64,000 nt of DNA from Anniella stebbinsi (taxonomy: Eukaryota > Chordata > Lepidosauria > Squamata > Anniellidae). The translations under genes were made by a program, and so were the position numbers. Below the pieces are notes generated by a model, which was given only the letters and a program-made list of their open reading frames with translations, had not been told where the DNA came from and made no database searches. Positions within the stretch are counted from its first letter, which is position 1. Every line of letters begins with the position of its first letter. Below are positions 1 through 12,446 of the stretch, piece by piece. The stretch is taken from the NCBI GenBank assembly GCA_029215795.1, contig JARDYH010000003.1, forward strand, positions 95,760,609 through 95,824,608, read 5' to 3'.

Positions 1-412
1 CAAAAAATTCAGGGCCCTGAATTTTTTTTTTTATCACCCTCACCTCATATTAACCATACTCTGACTCAATATTATTTCCCCCCTAGTGGGACTATATTGT
101 GTTTTTTTAATTGGTTTTTTAATTATCAATTTCAGCCAAACAAATCATAAAAAAGGAAAGGAAAGGGGAAAAAAAGAACATTACACTTATAGTGTAACTA
201 CATGCGTTAAAACTATAATTTCAATTAGCTACATTATTCTGAAAAGAGTGAATTATACATAAAGTTCAACAAAAGCAGTCAAAGTATCCAAATATATGCC
301 CATTTGCAAGTGGTGCCTATATGCCACCCTTTCAAATGTTGATAGCATTGTTAGGTCCTCAATCCATTGCATTATATGAGGTAAGCATTTATCTTTCCAG
401 TGTTGTAATATC

Positions 413-1297
413 TAGCGATAGGCACGCCCAAAAATATCGTATTTTATCGTTATCGGAATTTCGGACCAAAAAAATTATTGTCTCCGATAATATTGTAGGT
501 TAATCGTATCGTCTTCATGATAATTATCGGAAATCTGATATTTAATTTGCAGTCCCATTGTGCCCTATAGAGCGGAATATTTTAGAAAAAGTGCCTATAA
601 CTTCTGTATTTTCAAAGTTACAGGCTTGAAACTTGGTCACAATGCTTATGGGGTATGCCTAAGTATGTGTATGAAATTTGAGATAGATCCCTCCAACTCT
701 CGATTTTATATGAATTTATTAAAGATCATGCAACTTTATTGAGAGCTGGTTGACCTGGCCTCCATGTAGTCATCTTGTTGCCTGCTCTTTAATAAATTCA
801 TATAAAATTGAGGGTTGGAAGGATCTATCTCAAATTTCATTGTCATGTCTAGCACATGTTGCTACACATATGTGCCAAGTTTCAGATCAATGCCTCCACC
901 CCTGTATTTTATATGAATTTTTTTAAAGATCCTGCAACTTTTTGACAGGTCTGAATGAACGCACGTGGCGAGCTCTCATTCTGACCTGTCAGAACTTAAA
1001 CAATCTTTAATAAATTCATATAAAATCGAGGGTTGGAGGGATCGATCTCAAATTTCATACACATACGTAGGCATACCCCATAAGCCCTGTGACCAAGTTT
1101 CAAGCCTCTAACTTTTAAAATACAGAAGTTATAGGTTTATTTATATGGCAGCGATAATCCAGTATAATCGAGCTGAAAATTATTGGATCGGATATTTATC
1201 GGAGGTTTTCTATCGTATCATTATCGTTAATTGGATGTCCAATAATGACCTTATCGTATCGTTATCGGGCATTTTAATGATACGATACACATCCCTA
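413..1297. mobile_element. hAT-like non-autonomous element, TATCG-rich, 885 bp
   Basis: Flanked by an exact 8-bp duplication GTAATATC (405-412 and 1298-1305). Ends are TAGCGATAGG on the left and, reversed, TAGGGATGTG on the right, so TAG...CTA termini with an 8-bp target duplication, as in hAT transposons. The outer parts are rich in TATCGT/GTTATCGG. The inside is a large imperfect palindrome: about 585-740 pairs with about 1005-1140, and inner copies of 'ttaataaattcatataaaat' recur in both orientations. No transposase frame. Confidence 0.75.
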
Positions 1298-1699
1298 GTA
1301 ATATCAGTCTTTTGTCTGTCAAAAGGGCACAGAAAATCCATTTAAACTGACCACATGTTAACTTTTAAGAAGCAGTTGAGTAATTTAAAGCAACATGTAC
1401 ATCAGTAAGTATTAACGAGTGTTCCAATACAAAGTTTGGAGTGTATTGTTTGTCAGAGTCGATATGTTCTCCTCCGTGCATGAGGCCAGGGGCAATTTAC
1501 CCCCTCTCTCAAAAAACACCTGCCTGCACTTCTGTTTTTGAGTGTAAGTATCAAACTATAGGAGAATAAGTATCAAATTCTGTGAATGAGGCAGCACAAT
1601 TACACAGTTAAATCTGCATCTGGGAGCACCCAAAGAAAAGAGGTGAGGGAGGAGACTACATTTGGAGTAGACTGTGGCTGAGTGTTGGGGTGGGTAAAG

Positions 1700-2030
1700 T
1701 GGTCAATGTTACACCTATACTGCACCATATACACTGGTTACTGGGTTTGACCATTAAAGCCTTAAGCAATTTGGGACTAAGTTATTTGAAGGACCATCTT
1801 CAACAGTAGCAGCCTGCCCCCAATTTAAGATCAGCAGAAGAGACCTTTCTCACTTGCCAACCTTGGAAGGCAGTTAAATAGGCAGGTACACATGAGTGGG
1901 CCTTTTCCACAGTGACTCCACACCTCCTGGAATGGCTTGCCATCTGGAGTCCATCACTGCAAACTTTGAGAGAGGCCCTCTGGGCTATTCCTGAGGATAT
2001 TTTATTGGACTGTTCTTGGTTTTGCTATTG
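1700..2030 (+). mobile_element. Degraded L2-type LINE fragment (C-terminal end of RT frame)
   Basis: Translated piecewise it resembles the C-terminal part of L2 ORF2: a TIKALSNLGLSYLKD-like stretch, then text like the 'PQLWNDLP' region seen intact in the 16-kb copy. No long frame remains. Confidence 0.5.
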
Positions 2031-3368
2031 TCCTAAAAGCCATACCATATGAACAGAAGAGACACGTGTGATGTCATTTTTTGACTTTATCACGTCACAC
2101 TGCAAAGAGGGAGAAAGATTGGAATACTGCCATTTTTTTAAAAAAAAACACTAGCAAAATAGGAGAGCATGCAAGTTTTTGTTTGTGCAGAGAGATTAGT
2201 TTTAATAGGGAAAGGCAAACACTGTTTGCTTCCTCCTTCACAGTCTGGTACAGTCCAGTAACAGAAGCACTATATGACTCTGTCCAGCATATGTTTTGTC
2301 TCTTACATGTGTGTGAAAATCAAGGATCCATCCATTCCTCCTCAAGATGTTTCCAGCATTTGACATGCCTGATGGATGAGTGCTGATCACACACAGGATT
2401 AAAAAAAATGAAAATATTTTCAGCCAAAACCTCTAAAGCCATGATGAGCATAATGCAGGATATATGTAGTCAAACGCTGTGTGGAAGAACATCTCCTAAA
2501 GCTCACAGGCTATATTACCTTAACTGTCCTTCATTCCCAATTCCACTTTTACATCCTGTCATGTCTTTGATTTTCCTTGATGTCTAGTGCGCCACTCATG
2601 CCTTAATAGAGAATCAAGTTGGGCGCCATTGCTTGTAGTTTGGCATTTTATTCTGTTCAGGGGAGGTCTGTGATGGGGGGGGAGAATACATTCTTTTGTG
2701 AATTGCAAGTCAAGTGTATTAACAGCAGAGTGGGCTGCTTTGCAAAGCATTTCTCTAGACTAAGGCAGCGTTTTCAGTCTCTCCTCCACTGACATTCATC
2801 CAAATTCTCTCTTGCCATAACTGAGAATAGATAGAGGCCATTGGAAGACTGGGAAGATGTAAATCTCAGCTGGCCTTCAACATAATTAAAAGAGACACTT
2901 TCAGAGAGCTGAGTGGGTATTGCTGAACCAGACTCTAACCTAGGAAATGGCGGTGATAGCAAGGTCTTGAAGTGGGGAAACATGAAATCACAGACTTACA
3001 CTTCAGGGAGAGAACCTGGACATGGGCCATCTAAGCCAGCTGGTTTATTGAGGACAGTGATTTACCTACATGTAAGATGAGTGGTGGCTGCTGTCATTGT
3101 ATAGATTCCATAACTGACTCCTAAGGGTTGTTGAGCACGTGCATTTCACCCAAGTCCTCTTGCGCTAAAAAAAAGAAGCAGCAAATCACCATTTCTGAGG
3201 GAGAGAGAGAAATCCATCTCCAAAACCATGACAGGTCCAGCAATGGCTGAGCTCTGAGGGTATGATTAAGATTCCAGAAAGATTTCAATAGTATTACTCT
3301 TATTAGGTAAATCATATGAAAATTAGGTTTTTCTCCCTCTCTTATAATACTAGAACCTGGGGTCATCC

Positions 3369-3935
3369 CATGAAGCTGATTGGTGGGAGATTCAGGACAG
3401 ATAAAAGGAAGTTCTTCTCCAAAGAGCGCATAGTTAAACTATAGAATACAAACCACAATATTGGATACCACAATGGCTACTAGTCATGATGGCTATGTGC
3501 TACCTCCAGTATCAGAGGCAGTAAGCCTATATATACCAGTTGCTGGGGAACATGGGTGGGAGGGTGCTGTTGCACTGTGTTCTGCTTCTGGGTCCCAGGT
3601 CGACAACTGATTGGCCACTGGCTGAATTCGGACAACACGATAGTCAATGGTGGGGTAATAATCAACTTTACAGTTGTTCATCTAGGGGGTACTCCCCACA
3701 CAACATGGTAATAAATAATCAACTGTGGTGTGGATTAGGATCAGTGCTGAGTTGACTATGGCAGCATGCGGATGACATGATAGTCAATACAACTGACGAT
3801 TGTGTCTCCCCCCCCCCCCCCAGTTGCTTATTGTGTCATCCGAATTCAGCCACTGTGTGAACAGATTGCTGGACTAGATGGACTTTTGGTCTTATCCAAC
3901 ATGATGGTTCTTATGTTCTTATGTAAAATAAAGTA
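3369..3935 (+). mobile_element. CR1/L3-type LINE 3' region, split by a MITE
   Basis: Begins 'tgaagctgattggtgggaga ttcaggacagataaaagg' (spaced here) and ends with '...ggttcttatgttcttatg', the sense version of the antisense copy at 29755-30235. Bases 3620-3851 are an inserted MITE. Removing the insert restores continuity through 'gattggccactgtgtgaac'. Confidence 0.75.
3620..3851. mobile_element. MITE with GGCTGAATTCGG inverted ends
   Basis: Inverted ends GGCTGAATTCGG / CCGAATTCAGCC, with 'acacgatagtcaa'-type subterminal sequence. Flanking ACT on both sides (3617-3619, 3852-3854) suggests a 3-bp duplication; CACTG, 5 bp, is the alternative if the ends are one base shorter. Inserted in a CR1/L3 copy. 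A close relative is at 53713-53933 and a looser one near 19088. No coding capacity. Confidence 0.7.
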
Positions 3936-4525
3936 TCATCTGTTATGTACTTGAACACTATTTAATATGATTTTTTTTAAAAAGCCGGGAACTCATTCAC
4001 TGTATGCCTTATATTGGCTTAGAGCTCACAGTATGTCTCCCGTAGTTATTACTTGAAATTTGTTCTGGAGGGCCAATTCATTAGGATAGTCATGTGCAAA
4101 ACAGGACATTACTCCCATATCTTCAATAGTTGTGTGAATGAGGGGATTTCAGAAGGGGTAGGTTAGAACTAGCATTTTAAAGCAGGCCTGAAAACAGAGT
4201 GGGTGCCAGAGTTGCTGACAAACTGCATGTGTAATATACTTAATATACTTAAATTGCCCAGTCCCAGTTAGCTCCTGGACAGTAAGACTGAGAAGCCACA
4301 CAGGTCACTTGGTCAGTTTTCCCAACTAGGGTGAGATGTATTGTATTGCTATTTACATTATCAAAATTATTTCTAAATAATTTGTATTATTTTATTTTAT
4401 TTATAATTAAATAAAATTCACCTATGCAAATTTTATGTAAGCCGGTGTCTTCTTTTGGGCTGATTCATTTCCTCTTTTCTGGCCACCCTAGTCAGCAATA
4501 GGTCAGCTGAGGCATGCATGTAGAT

Positions 4526-4660
4526 CAGGAGTAGGCAACCTGGTGCCCTCCAGATACTTTGGACTACATCTCCCAGAATTCCTGATCATTGGTGATGCCA
4601 TCTGGGATTCTGGAGGTTGTGGGCCAAAATATCTGGAGGGCACCTATTTGCTTACCTCTA
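4526..4660. mobile_element. hAT-like short hairpin MITE (CAGGAGTAGGCAACC family)
   Basis: 135-bp hairpin with inverted arms containing TGGTGCCCTCCAGATA and its complement. It is flanked by an exact 8-bp duplication ATGTAGAT (4518-4525, 4661-4668). CAG-start ends and the 8-bp duplication fit hAT. Half copies or decayed relatives lie at about 8810-8885, 21045-21175 and 34140-34265. Confidence 0.72.
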
Positions 4661-4766
4661 ATGTAGATCTTCTGTGCTTGCTGGACTTACCCTCTCATAA
4701 GTGCTGACACCTGATTCTATTCATCTGAGAAGAGGTATGGCCCGAGACAATTTTGTGCCTGAGGCA

Positions 4767-4845
<79 letters not shown>

Positions 4846-4899
4846 ATCTATCTATCATCTATCTATCTATCTATCTATCTATCATCTATCTATCTATCT
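4767..4899. repeat. (ATCT)n microsatellite, interrupted
   Basis: About 133 bp of ATCT units with periodic ATC interruptions. The YLSIYLSI open frames over it are repeat translations, not genes. Confidence 0.97.
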
Positions 4900-5913
4900 C
4901 CTGGTGTACCTCTCCAATCCTGTGATAAATGTCTAATAATCACATCACACACTTGTTCTCGGCTTCTCCTCCTATGCACTTTCCTACAGATTTTTCTCCG
5001 TCTCACGTCCTGAGGCACTTCCATCAATGCCGACCCCCCCCCCACCCACCCAGTGGTAACTGCCCTTCATTGACTTGCTTGAAGTTGTGTGTATTTTCCT
5101 CTGGCCCCTCTGTCCACCTTGTCTTCCTTGCATCTCACTCTCTGTTTCAAACGAACAAAAGAAAAGCCAACGCAGAGAGATTAATGAATAAAGACTCCAC
5201 CCTTGAATGCAGCAACAGACAAGCAGGGAGCTGCATAATAGGGAACTTGGGAGGGGGACCCCATTTAGGTATCTTTCCCTATAATATATATTTTTAAAAA
5301 ACTTCAGCTATGTATAGCACATCAGGATATAAGGTCAACAACAAAAACAACATGAGATAGAGAGCATTTGAAAAGTATGAACAAAGTCATTACCTGAGAG
5401 ATTTTAAAAAGTTAAGTCTCCCACAAGGAGAGGGGCTTTAACCCTAAGGGCTTGATTCAGACTGCCCCTACTCTAGAGTAAAATTGAAGGGAAAATGTTT
5501 TTGGCTCCTGCATGTGTATCATCCATGGGGGGGGGGCGGTCTGGGGGGCAAAAATGGACCCTGGACCTCTTGAAGTTGCATACCCCTACCCTACTTCATT
5601 CTACGTTAGACAAGCTAGTCCCTATGAAAAAGAATAAGTGGACACAGTTCTGATAACAGGAAAGGCAATATTCAAAACCTGGGTAGGTAGTGGGTGAATA
5701 ATACTACAATATCCCAGGACACTCTTGTCACTAACCTTAAGGTGGCTATTCTTGAACAAAGGTATTTCAAAGTAAGATTTCAACGTGAACCAGGTTCAGC
5801 TCTATCTCATGTGGCTTTAATTGGGATAAAAAAAATTAAAAAATAAATAAATAAATCATACTACATGTATTAATCAGCTCACCAATGTGTTGTGAATGGC
5901 CACTATAGATAAG

Positions 5914-6018
5914 GGCCAGATCTACACCAAGCAAGATATGACACTTTGAAAACCCTGGGCCCCAACAGTTGCCAAAACTGTTATAAACCATTTTGAAGTA
6001 GTAGTGTAGATCCTGCCA
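5914..6018. mobile_element. Short palindromic MITE, GGCCAGATCTACAC ends
   Basis: Ends GGCCAGATCTACAC and, reversed, GGCAGGATCTACAC, flanked by AAG on both sides (possible 3-bp target duplication). The interior has 'aaaactgttataaaccattt', shared with the copies at 6618, 8996 and 44461. Confidence 0.6.
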
Positions 6019-6617
6019 AGGTAATTGTCACTGTCTATACTTTCTGCATTTCAGTTTCCTCTGATCCCATAGTTTATAGTCCCTTGATAATGACTTGATA
6101 ATATTTCTTTCCAAGTACCTCATGTATGCCTGAAACACTTGAGCTGTTCACGTCAATGTAATATAAGGTCAAATTCTGCTTCCTTGCTCTCCAATAGTTT
6201 TTTTTTCAAAAAATGTACACACATTTTGCTTCTGAATTTTTTATTGCATACAGATTGGCTTGAGAAATGATGGAAAAGAAATGGTAAAGGGAACTTTTGT
6301 GTCAGCCTGTGGCAAATTTCATGTTGAATGCCATGAAGCAAGTATTTTGGGAAAAGAATAATACTGATGCTAATGCGGATTCTCCTTCTCGGATTGTCCC
6401 TGTGCTCATGCAGTGTCGTACACTTCTTTCCACGCACAAGAGAGTTGCCATGTGTCTTCTTTCACAGAGAACCTTCCTCTATTTTAAGGCATCCCCTATT
6501 TCAAGGGATATTTAGTCCAATTTGGGTATAAAGATAAAGAACCATTAAAACAGACAGCAGAGGCCTTGCTCATCAACAGTTAGCACCTGAACAGCAGACC
6601 GAACAGACTGGTCACCT

Positions 6618-6736
6618 AGAGCCTATCTACACTACTGCTTTAAAACAGTTTATAACAGTTTTAAACTGGTCAATAACCATTATTAACCAGTTTAAAACTG
6701 TTATAAACCATTTTAAAGCACTAGCGTAGATAGGCT
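6618..6736. mobile_element. Palindromic MITE, GAGCCTATCTACAC family
   Basis: About 119 bp, nearly a complete inverted repeat: 'gagcctatctacac...' mirrors '...gcgtagataggctc', with arms 'ttataacagttttaaactgg' and its complement. Same family as 8996-9114. No clear target duplication. Confidence 0.7.
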
Positions 6737-6812
6737 CTGTGTCACATCTTCCACATTATGGTGCAATGAACAGTATTTCTATTTAATTTATTGCAATTAT
6801 TTCTAAATTTGC

Positions 6813-6837
6813 ATATATATATATATATATATATATG

Positions 6838-6869
<32 letters not shown>
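6813..6869. repeat. (TA)n microsatellite
   Basis: Two AT-dinucleotide runs separated by GCAA. Confidence 0.95.
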
Positions 6870-6872
<3 letters not shown>

Positions 6873-7069
6873 TATTTTATGCATATTGCTGTCCTCTTTG
6901 CTGGTAATGCATTTCTTCTTCTTCTTCTTTGATTCAAACATGCTAACCTACACAGAAATCATCCTTCAGAGCTCCCTGGACCTAGTTAAAATGGGTCTAG
7001 AAAATTGGCTTTGTCTATAAATGTCTGAAATTTTTCTACATCTAACCAATTGATCATTTGGCTAATCTG

Positions 7070-7170
7070 TCAGGGCTGACTTGAGGATAAAGGAGGGAAG
7101 GGAAGGGCCACATATACCGCCTTGAGCTCCTTGGTGGAAAAATGGGATAGAAATATGATAAATAAATAAG
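7070..7170 (+). mobile_element. L2/L3-type LINE 3' end fragment
   Basis: Contains 'taccgccttgagctccttgg' and ends in 'gataaataaataag', the typical 3' end of the L2/L3 family in sense orientation. Confidence 0.6.
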
Positions 7171-7316
7171 TTGAAATAGATTTGGCAAAACTCTTTCTGA
7201 CTGACACTGGATGTAAATTTTAGGTATCTTCTCACAAGAGTACAAAATTCATATTTGTAGAGGATTCTAGTAAGTTTTTTGTCTATTGCTTACTCTTTCT
7301 CCACAGACTGGACTTG

Positions 7317-7904
7317 GAGCCTATCTACACAGTCCCTTGGAACGTTTTAAATAGTATTTTAAAACGTTCCAAATAGGTGTGTTCTAAAACGTCTTAGGCC
7401 ACATTAAGGAGTACTCACGTTACAGGAGAAAACTTCTTCAGTCTTTAAAGCAGTGTGTGCAGTCACACACTCTTCTGCCCTATCTCTTTCTGTTTCGTTT
7501 TTACAGTGAGTTTAGGGCAAAGCATTGTGGGTGTTGTAGTTCAGTCACCCACTTCCTCCTTAGTTCCTCTGTCATTCCCTAGCTTTCAATGAGTATAGGG
7601 CTAAGGATTGTGCGTGTTGTAGTTCACTCGCCCACTTCCTCCTTAGCCCCTCTTTCTTCCCCACCAATCAACTGCTAAGCATTTGGGCGCTGGTAAACAA
7701 AGCACTGCCCCCATGAATCACAAACGGTAAGGAAGGACACATTATTTTACTTAAAATGATTTATTAAAAGTAAAACCGTTGTATATAGCTGAAGTGAGTT
7801 TTAAAAAATCTCGGGTATAAATCATTCAAGGGAGTGCGTCATGTGGCCCAAAGAGTTTTCGTAACCCTTATAAAATGTTAAAAACCTAGCATGTAGATCG
7901 GCTC
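7317..7904. mobile_element. Longer member of GAGCCTATCTACAC element family, 588 bp
   Basis: Left end GAGCCTATCTACAC and right end GTAGATCGGCTC form inverted termini flanked by TTG on both sides (7314-7316, 7905-7907). The interior differs from the short palindromes and includes an inverted 'ggaacgttttaaa' motif and two near copies of 'cacccacttcctccttag'. It may be a deletion derivative closer to a parental element. No transposase frame. Confidence 0.55.
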
Positions 7905-8162
7905 TTGGTCAGGCAGAAAAAGATTCTGCTAGACCTAATAGTTACATTTCCACTATATACTTGACCTGTTTCAATAAAACTTGTCCATATGCAGTTTTGC
8001 ACTATCCTCCCGACGTTGGGAGGCATTGGACTGCTCCTGATTTCTTTATCCTCATGAATCCAAACAAGTCATTATTAGGCAGATATATTTTTTTCCATGT
8101 GGCTTTAGTTTCAAAAGCGAAAGGTTGAGATATCAGTGTGTGGATCGATGCAGATGTGTGGC

Positions 8163-8219
8163 TTTTTCTCTTCTTCTTCTTCTTCTTCTTCTTCTTCTTC
8201 TTCTTCTTCTTCTTCTTTT
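8163..8219. repeat. (CTT)n microsatellite
   Basis: A run of CTT units. The poly-lysine stretch of the minus-strand frame across it is an artefact of the repeat. Confidence 0.95.
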
Positions 8220-8995
8220 CAGTAATTGCCTGATTGGCAGCTGTGATGATAAAGTAGGATGAAAGCAAGGATTGCTTGAACAGCTGCAAGAGGTCTGCCC
8301 CTATTGGATTTATTAGATGACTGATGAGATGATTATCCAAAATGAACTATACTTCAGAGTATTCTACAGAGAAGAGAGAGGGAAAGAGCATAAACCCTAA
8401 CTAGGTCACCAGCTGTCAGATTGCCCTGAAGTTACAAAGTTTTAGCCTTCTTCGGATCTTTGAGGTGGGGACTAAAATCTTAGGACAAGTGCCTAAAATC
8501 AGTAGGACAGGCTTAGCTGCAGAGCATGTGTTTATTACATTCCAGTGTGAGGCACCAGGTACGGCAGGATTCATCAAATGGCAGGCCATGAATCGACTTG
8601 TGCACTCCCATCAGGCTCTGCCTCTATCCCATCAAGCTCCACCACAGATTCTTCCCCTTAATTCCCTGTCTCTGTTCCTTGCATCTCAAGGTCTGAGGTG
8701 GCCAGGTGTTCTACTTTACAAAGCACTGTCCTTTATTTGAAGGGCTGTACAGTCCAAGATTAAAAAAAAACAATAAGAAGGGAGAGCGGGGCCTTGAAGT
8801 TTCCCCAGTAAGCATGGTCAATAGTAAGGAATGCTGGGATCTGTTGTCTAAAATATCTGGAGGGCACCAAGTTGGGGAAGGCTGACCTAGTAGATGGAGG
8901 GAGTATTTCCTCAAAGGAGTGAAATAATTGTTTTGGTTAGCTTTCTAACTTACTTACAGCTTCTTTAGCCAATTCAACCAGCAATTGCAGAGTAA

Positions 8996-9114
8996 GAGCC
9001 TATCTACACTATTGCTTCAAAATGGGTTGTAACAGTTTTAAACCGGTTAATAACCATAATTAACTGGTTTATAACTGTTATAAACCATTTTAAAGCAGTA
9101 GTGTAGATGGGCTC
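8996..9114. mobile_element. Palindromic MITE, GAGCCTATCTACAC family
   Basis: 119-bp inverted repeat closely matching the copy at 6618-6736, with centre 'ggttaataaccataattaac'. Confidence 0.7.
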
Positions 9115-10842
9115 CAACTGACAACAGTGCACAGTGGCTGGAGAAGAGTTTGTAACATTTAGAGACAGGAGCCTCAGGCAATGATCCTTGGTGTGAGGAT
9201 GGCGGTGTTACAAGTACACAAAAAATGTTTTCACCTGTGAAATGTTGGAGTGTATGAAAGAGAAAAGTGGAGGAGGAGGAAAGACATTTTACATGTCTTC
9301 ATCGCCTGCAGAGCCTCCCTTCTTTGGGTTAAGCAAATGGTCAGAGATGTGTAGTCTACACCAAAAGAAACAAAATCTAATCTTCAAACAGAAATCACAA
9401 CTTGTTAATCTTGTTAAGTATCTGCAGATAATAAGGAAGCAGCCACCAGATCTACCATCAGCAAAACAAAAGTCTGGGAATTGAAGAAGGGAATATTTGG
9501 ATGAGGAAGTATCCAAAGCAATTTAGGAGAATCCTGTCATGATTGCACAATAATATTTCTTGAGTGATCTTTTATTTAATGTTGGAAGACACATGACCAT
9601 GAGAGGATAGTACCGGAGACAAAGCAATGAAGGAGGGGAAGTTGGCGCAACAGCCACCAGCCCACCCATTTGGGCACTAAGCAAGTTTTAACATACACGT
9701 CTAATATATACTACTGTTCTTCTGGATGAGCAACAGTAATATGTTTGGACCAAATCCAGTTCTTATTTATGACAGGATAGATGCATTTTAATTGTGTGGG
9801 TAAGTAGTGGGTGATTTGTGTACACTATAGATCTTTTTCTAACTAAGATCACTAGAGCCCCCAAACAGTCGCTAAGTAGGTGTGGAAGCACATATAGTCA
9901 AAGCAAACAAAGCCTGGAACACTTGGAATCATGGGACTTTGAAATCTTGAGGAAAAAGCAAAGTTAGCCATGTAGGCCATAAGAAAATCACCTAACTTGA
10001 TGTTGATGTCCACATAATCAGAGACTTAAGACAATATGGTGGAGAGTGCTTTGCAGATATTCAAATTGGGCTCTATCAGGTGATGCAATGATTTAGTGTC
10101 TCTGGGTCACTGGGAACAAGAGGGTATCAGAAAATTGTTGATCCTCCGCTTTCTAAAATATAAAATCCAGTTGTTAGCTCAGAACTGTCTCTATGCTGGG
10201 CAAACCACACACATGGAAAACAGTAGTAGAAATGAACTAGGCAGCCTGTATATTAACAAAGCTGGAGGTAATTTTAGATGTTCTACTAAGTAAAAAAAAA
10301 AAAAAACCTGAAGCCAAATTGGGGAGCTTTACCTAGTAGTTGGATGGGATGTATATTCACAGAATAAAGTCCCAGCTTCAAGTGGTATAAAATCTTCTTC
10401 CTCCAGTATAGGATCCCACTGTTGAATGGCTAAATTTGGTATCCTCCAAGTCACACAAGAAGCGAAGATAGCCATGCAGGCCATACTAAAAATTCCAAAG
10501 TCCGTATTAGTGTAATACCTTCATTAAGCCAACTCAAACATCATAAAATGTGAACGTCCATCAATCTTTGCATCAAAGAGTTACATCAATCCTTCTTTCA
10601 ACCATTTTTTCCAGTTCCAAACTAGATCTGTCTGTTAACAGAGATTTATGACTGCATCTCTATGTCTTTAAAGTTTGGCCAATATAAGCAGTGGTAGGAG
10701 GGAGCTGATCCTGAGAAGCACCACTGTGCAGCATCACAGGTTAAGGAGTGTTTAACTTCCTCATTTTCGTGATGAAAATTCCCCTCCCCTAAGCTGGCGC
10801 TAATGACGTTACACCAGCAGAAACCAACAGTAATGTTTCAGG

Positions 10843-10930
10843 TAGGGTGACCATATGAAAAGGAGGCTCCTGTATCTTTAACAGTTGTAGAGAAAGGGGG
10901 ATTTCAGCAGGTGTCATTTGTATGTATGCA
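10843..10930 (+). mobile_element. Left-arm fragment of TAGGGTGACCATATG hAT MITE
   Basis: Starts TAGGGTGACCATATGAAAAG and matches the left arm of the full copies (12447, 35866, 47878, 62936) up to 'gtcatttgtatg', then stops. Confidence 0.7.
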
Positions 10931-12235
10931 AACAAAACAAAAGTGGATCCAAATGAGAACTAGCTTCAATTGCCTGCTGCAATGACACAATTTCCTTGTG
11001 TCTTAATAACTGTCAGTACTATACAGACAACTTTGTCATACAGACAGAAATTTAATATACAGGAAAATAATTATAAGTCCTAGAAAATATAGAACCAATA
11101 ATGGAACACGTAAAGACGTACCTAATAATGAATGCTTCCCCACAAGAAAATGTGTATAGAATTGCATGTGTGCAGTCAGTGCAAATGTATACATGACTAC
11201 TCAGAGGTAAGCCCTATTAAATTCAATGGGACGTATTCCCATGTAAGGGTGTAGGGGATTGCAGCTATAGTTACTTAACAAGTCAGAGCGATTTTTAATT
11301 GCTGGGGTCTAAGAGTTAGGGGCACATTTGTTCCTTTTGGAGGCTGTTTTAATTCTTGTGTATTACCATATGGAAGAAAAAGAATAAGATTGCCTTTCTT
11401 TCTAAGAATGAGTGGTGATATTTGTAAGTTATACCAAAGAAAGGGGCATCTACGTTGAGGAATATTCACATTTGTAATACGCACGTTTGTTTAATTGCAA
11501 ACTTGCAGACCAGTCAGTTGTCTAAAAGGTAGGTTAATCAACCAACAATTATTTAATTAATAGACTTTCCTTGTGTGATATATTTTGGGGGGAAAATATG
11601 TTGGTCATTGTGTAGAAAGAGAACTTTAAGAGGAGAGGAAAGAATGCATGCTGAAAGTATGTAGCAAGGAGGGAAATGGTCTTCCCATTATTCAAGAAAC
11701 AGCCCTTGTCTAATTGCAGCAAGTGCTGGAATATAGTTACGGTCAGTGTAATAAAAATAATTGGGAAAAGCATGAAGAGGGCAAGTGAATGATGATGCAA
11801 ACAGGTGGCTATTGTTTGTACAAGTCATGTTCACAGCATGTCTCCATCCTTAAAATGAGATCCTTGCATTTAACAGATCAGTATTAATTCCACTGACTAG
11901 TTGAAGGCATTCATCAGTTTGGCCCCTTTCCTGGGTTGGTTCTTTTCTAAATCTGGTGTGTCTTGAAAGGCTGTCTTTGTCCCCAAAAATATGTCTTTTT
12001 GTTAGCACTGGAGCAGTCTCTTGATTCTGCTCGTGCCCTCTTAGTACTAAAGCTCAGCATTATATAATAAACATGCTGCAACTAATTAATTTGAGGAAGC
12101 AGAAGATTGAATTTGCTTCGATTAAATCACTGTCACTGCCCTGCTCTTCTGTTGCCCTTCATGGATGTTATAGCAACCATTGATTGAACAGTGATATTCC
12201 GAAGAAAGAGAAGTGAATCAACACCATTGTGCTAT

Positions 12236-12300
12236 AGTGGATAGAGTGGTGGACTCAGGCCTGGCGTCAGGGTTCAGCACCATCGGGAAGTTGTCAACAG
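12236..12300 (+). mobile_element. Possible tRNA-derived SINE head (MIR-like)
   Basis: 'tatagtggatagagtggtgg' then 'gtcagggttcag' resembles a tRNA-type A box and B box of MIR-like SINEs. Degenerate and short. Confidence 0.35.
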
Positions 12301-12446
12301 CCTGAGCTCTCAGGAGGGCCAACCACCTACCCTGCCACAACCCAAAATACTGCCTATAGCCACCCAGTCAGGTTTGTTGTTTCTCTCAGCACTAAATCCC
12401 TGTGGGTGGTAGCTGCCATTTTAACTCACCCACAGTGCCTACTACA

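Noticed and set aside
4701..5013. Open frames rich in YLSI repeats
   Set aside because: They translate an (ATCT)n microsatellite; no start context or family.
8002..8340. 112-residue frame with a poly-lysine run
   Set aside because: It crosses a (CTT)n microsatellite and has no recognisable domain.
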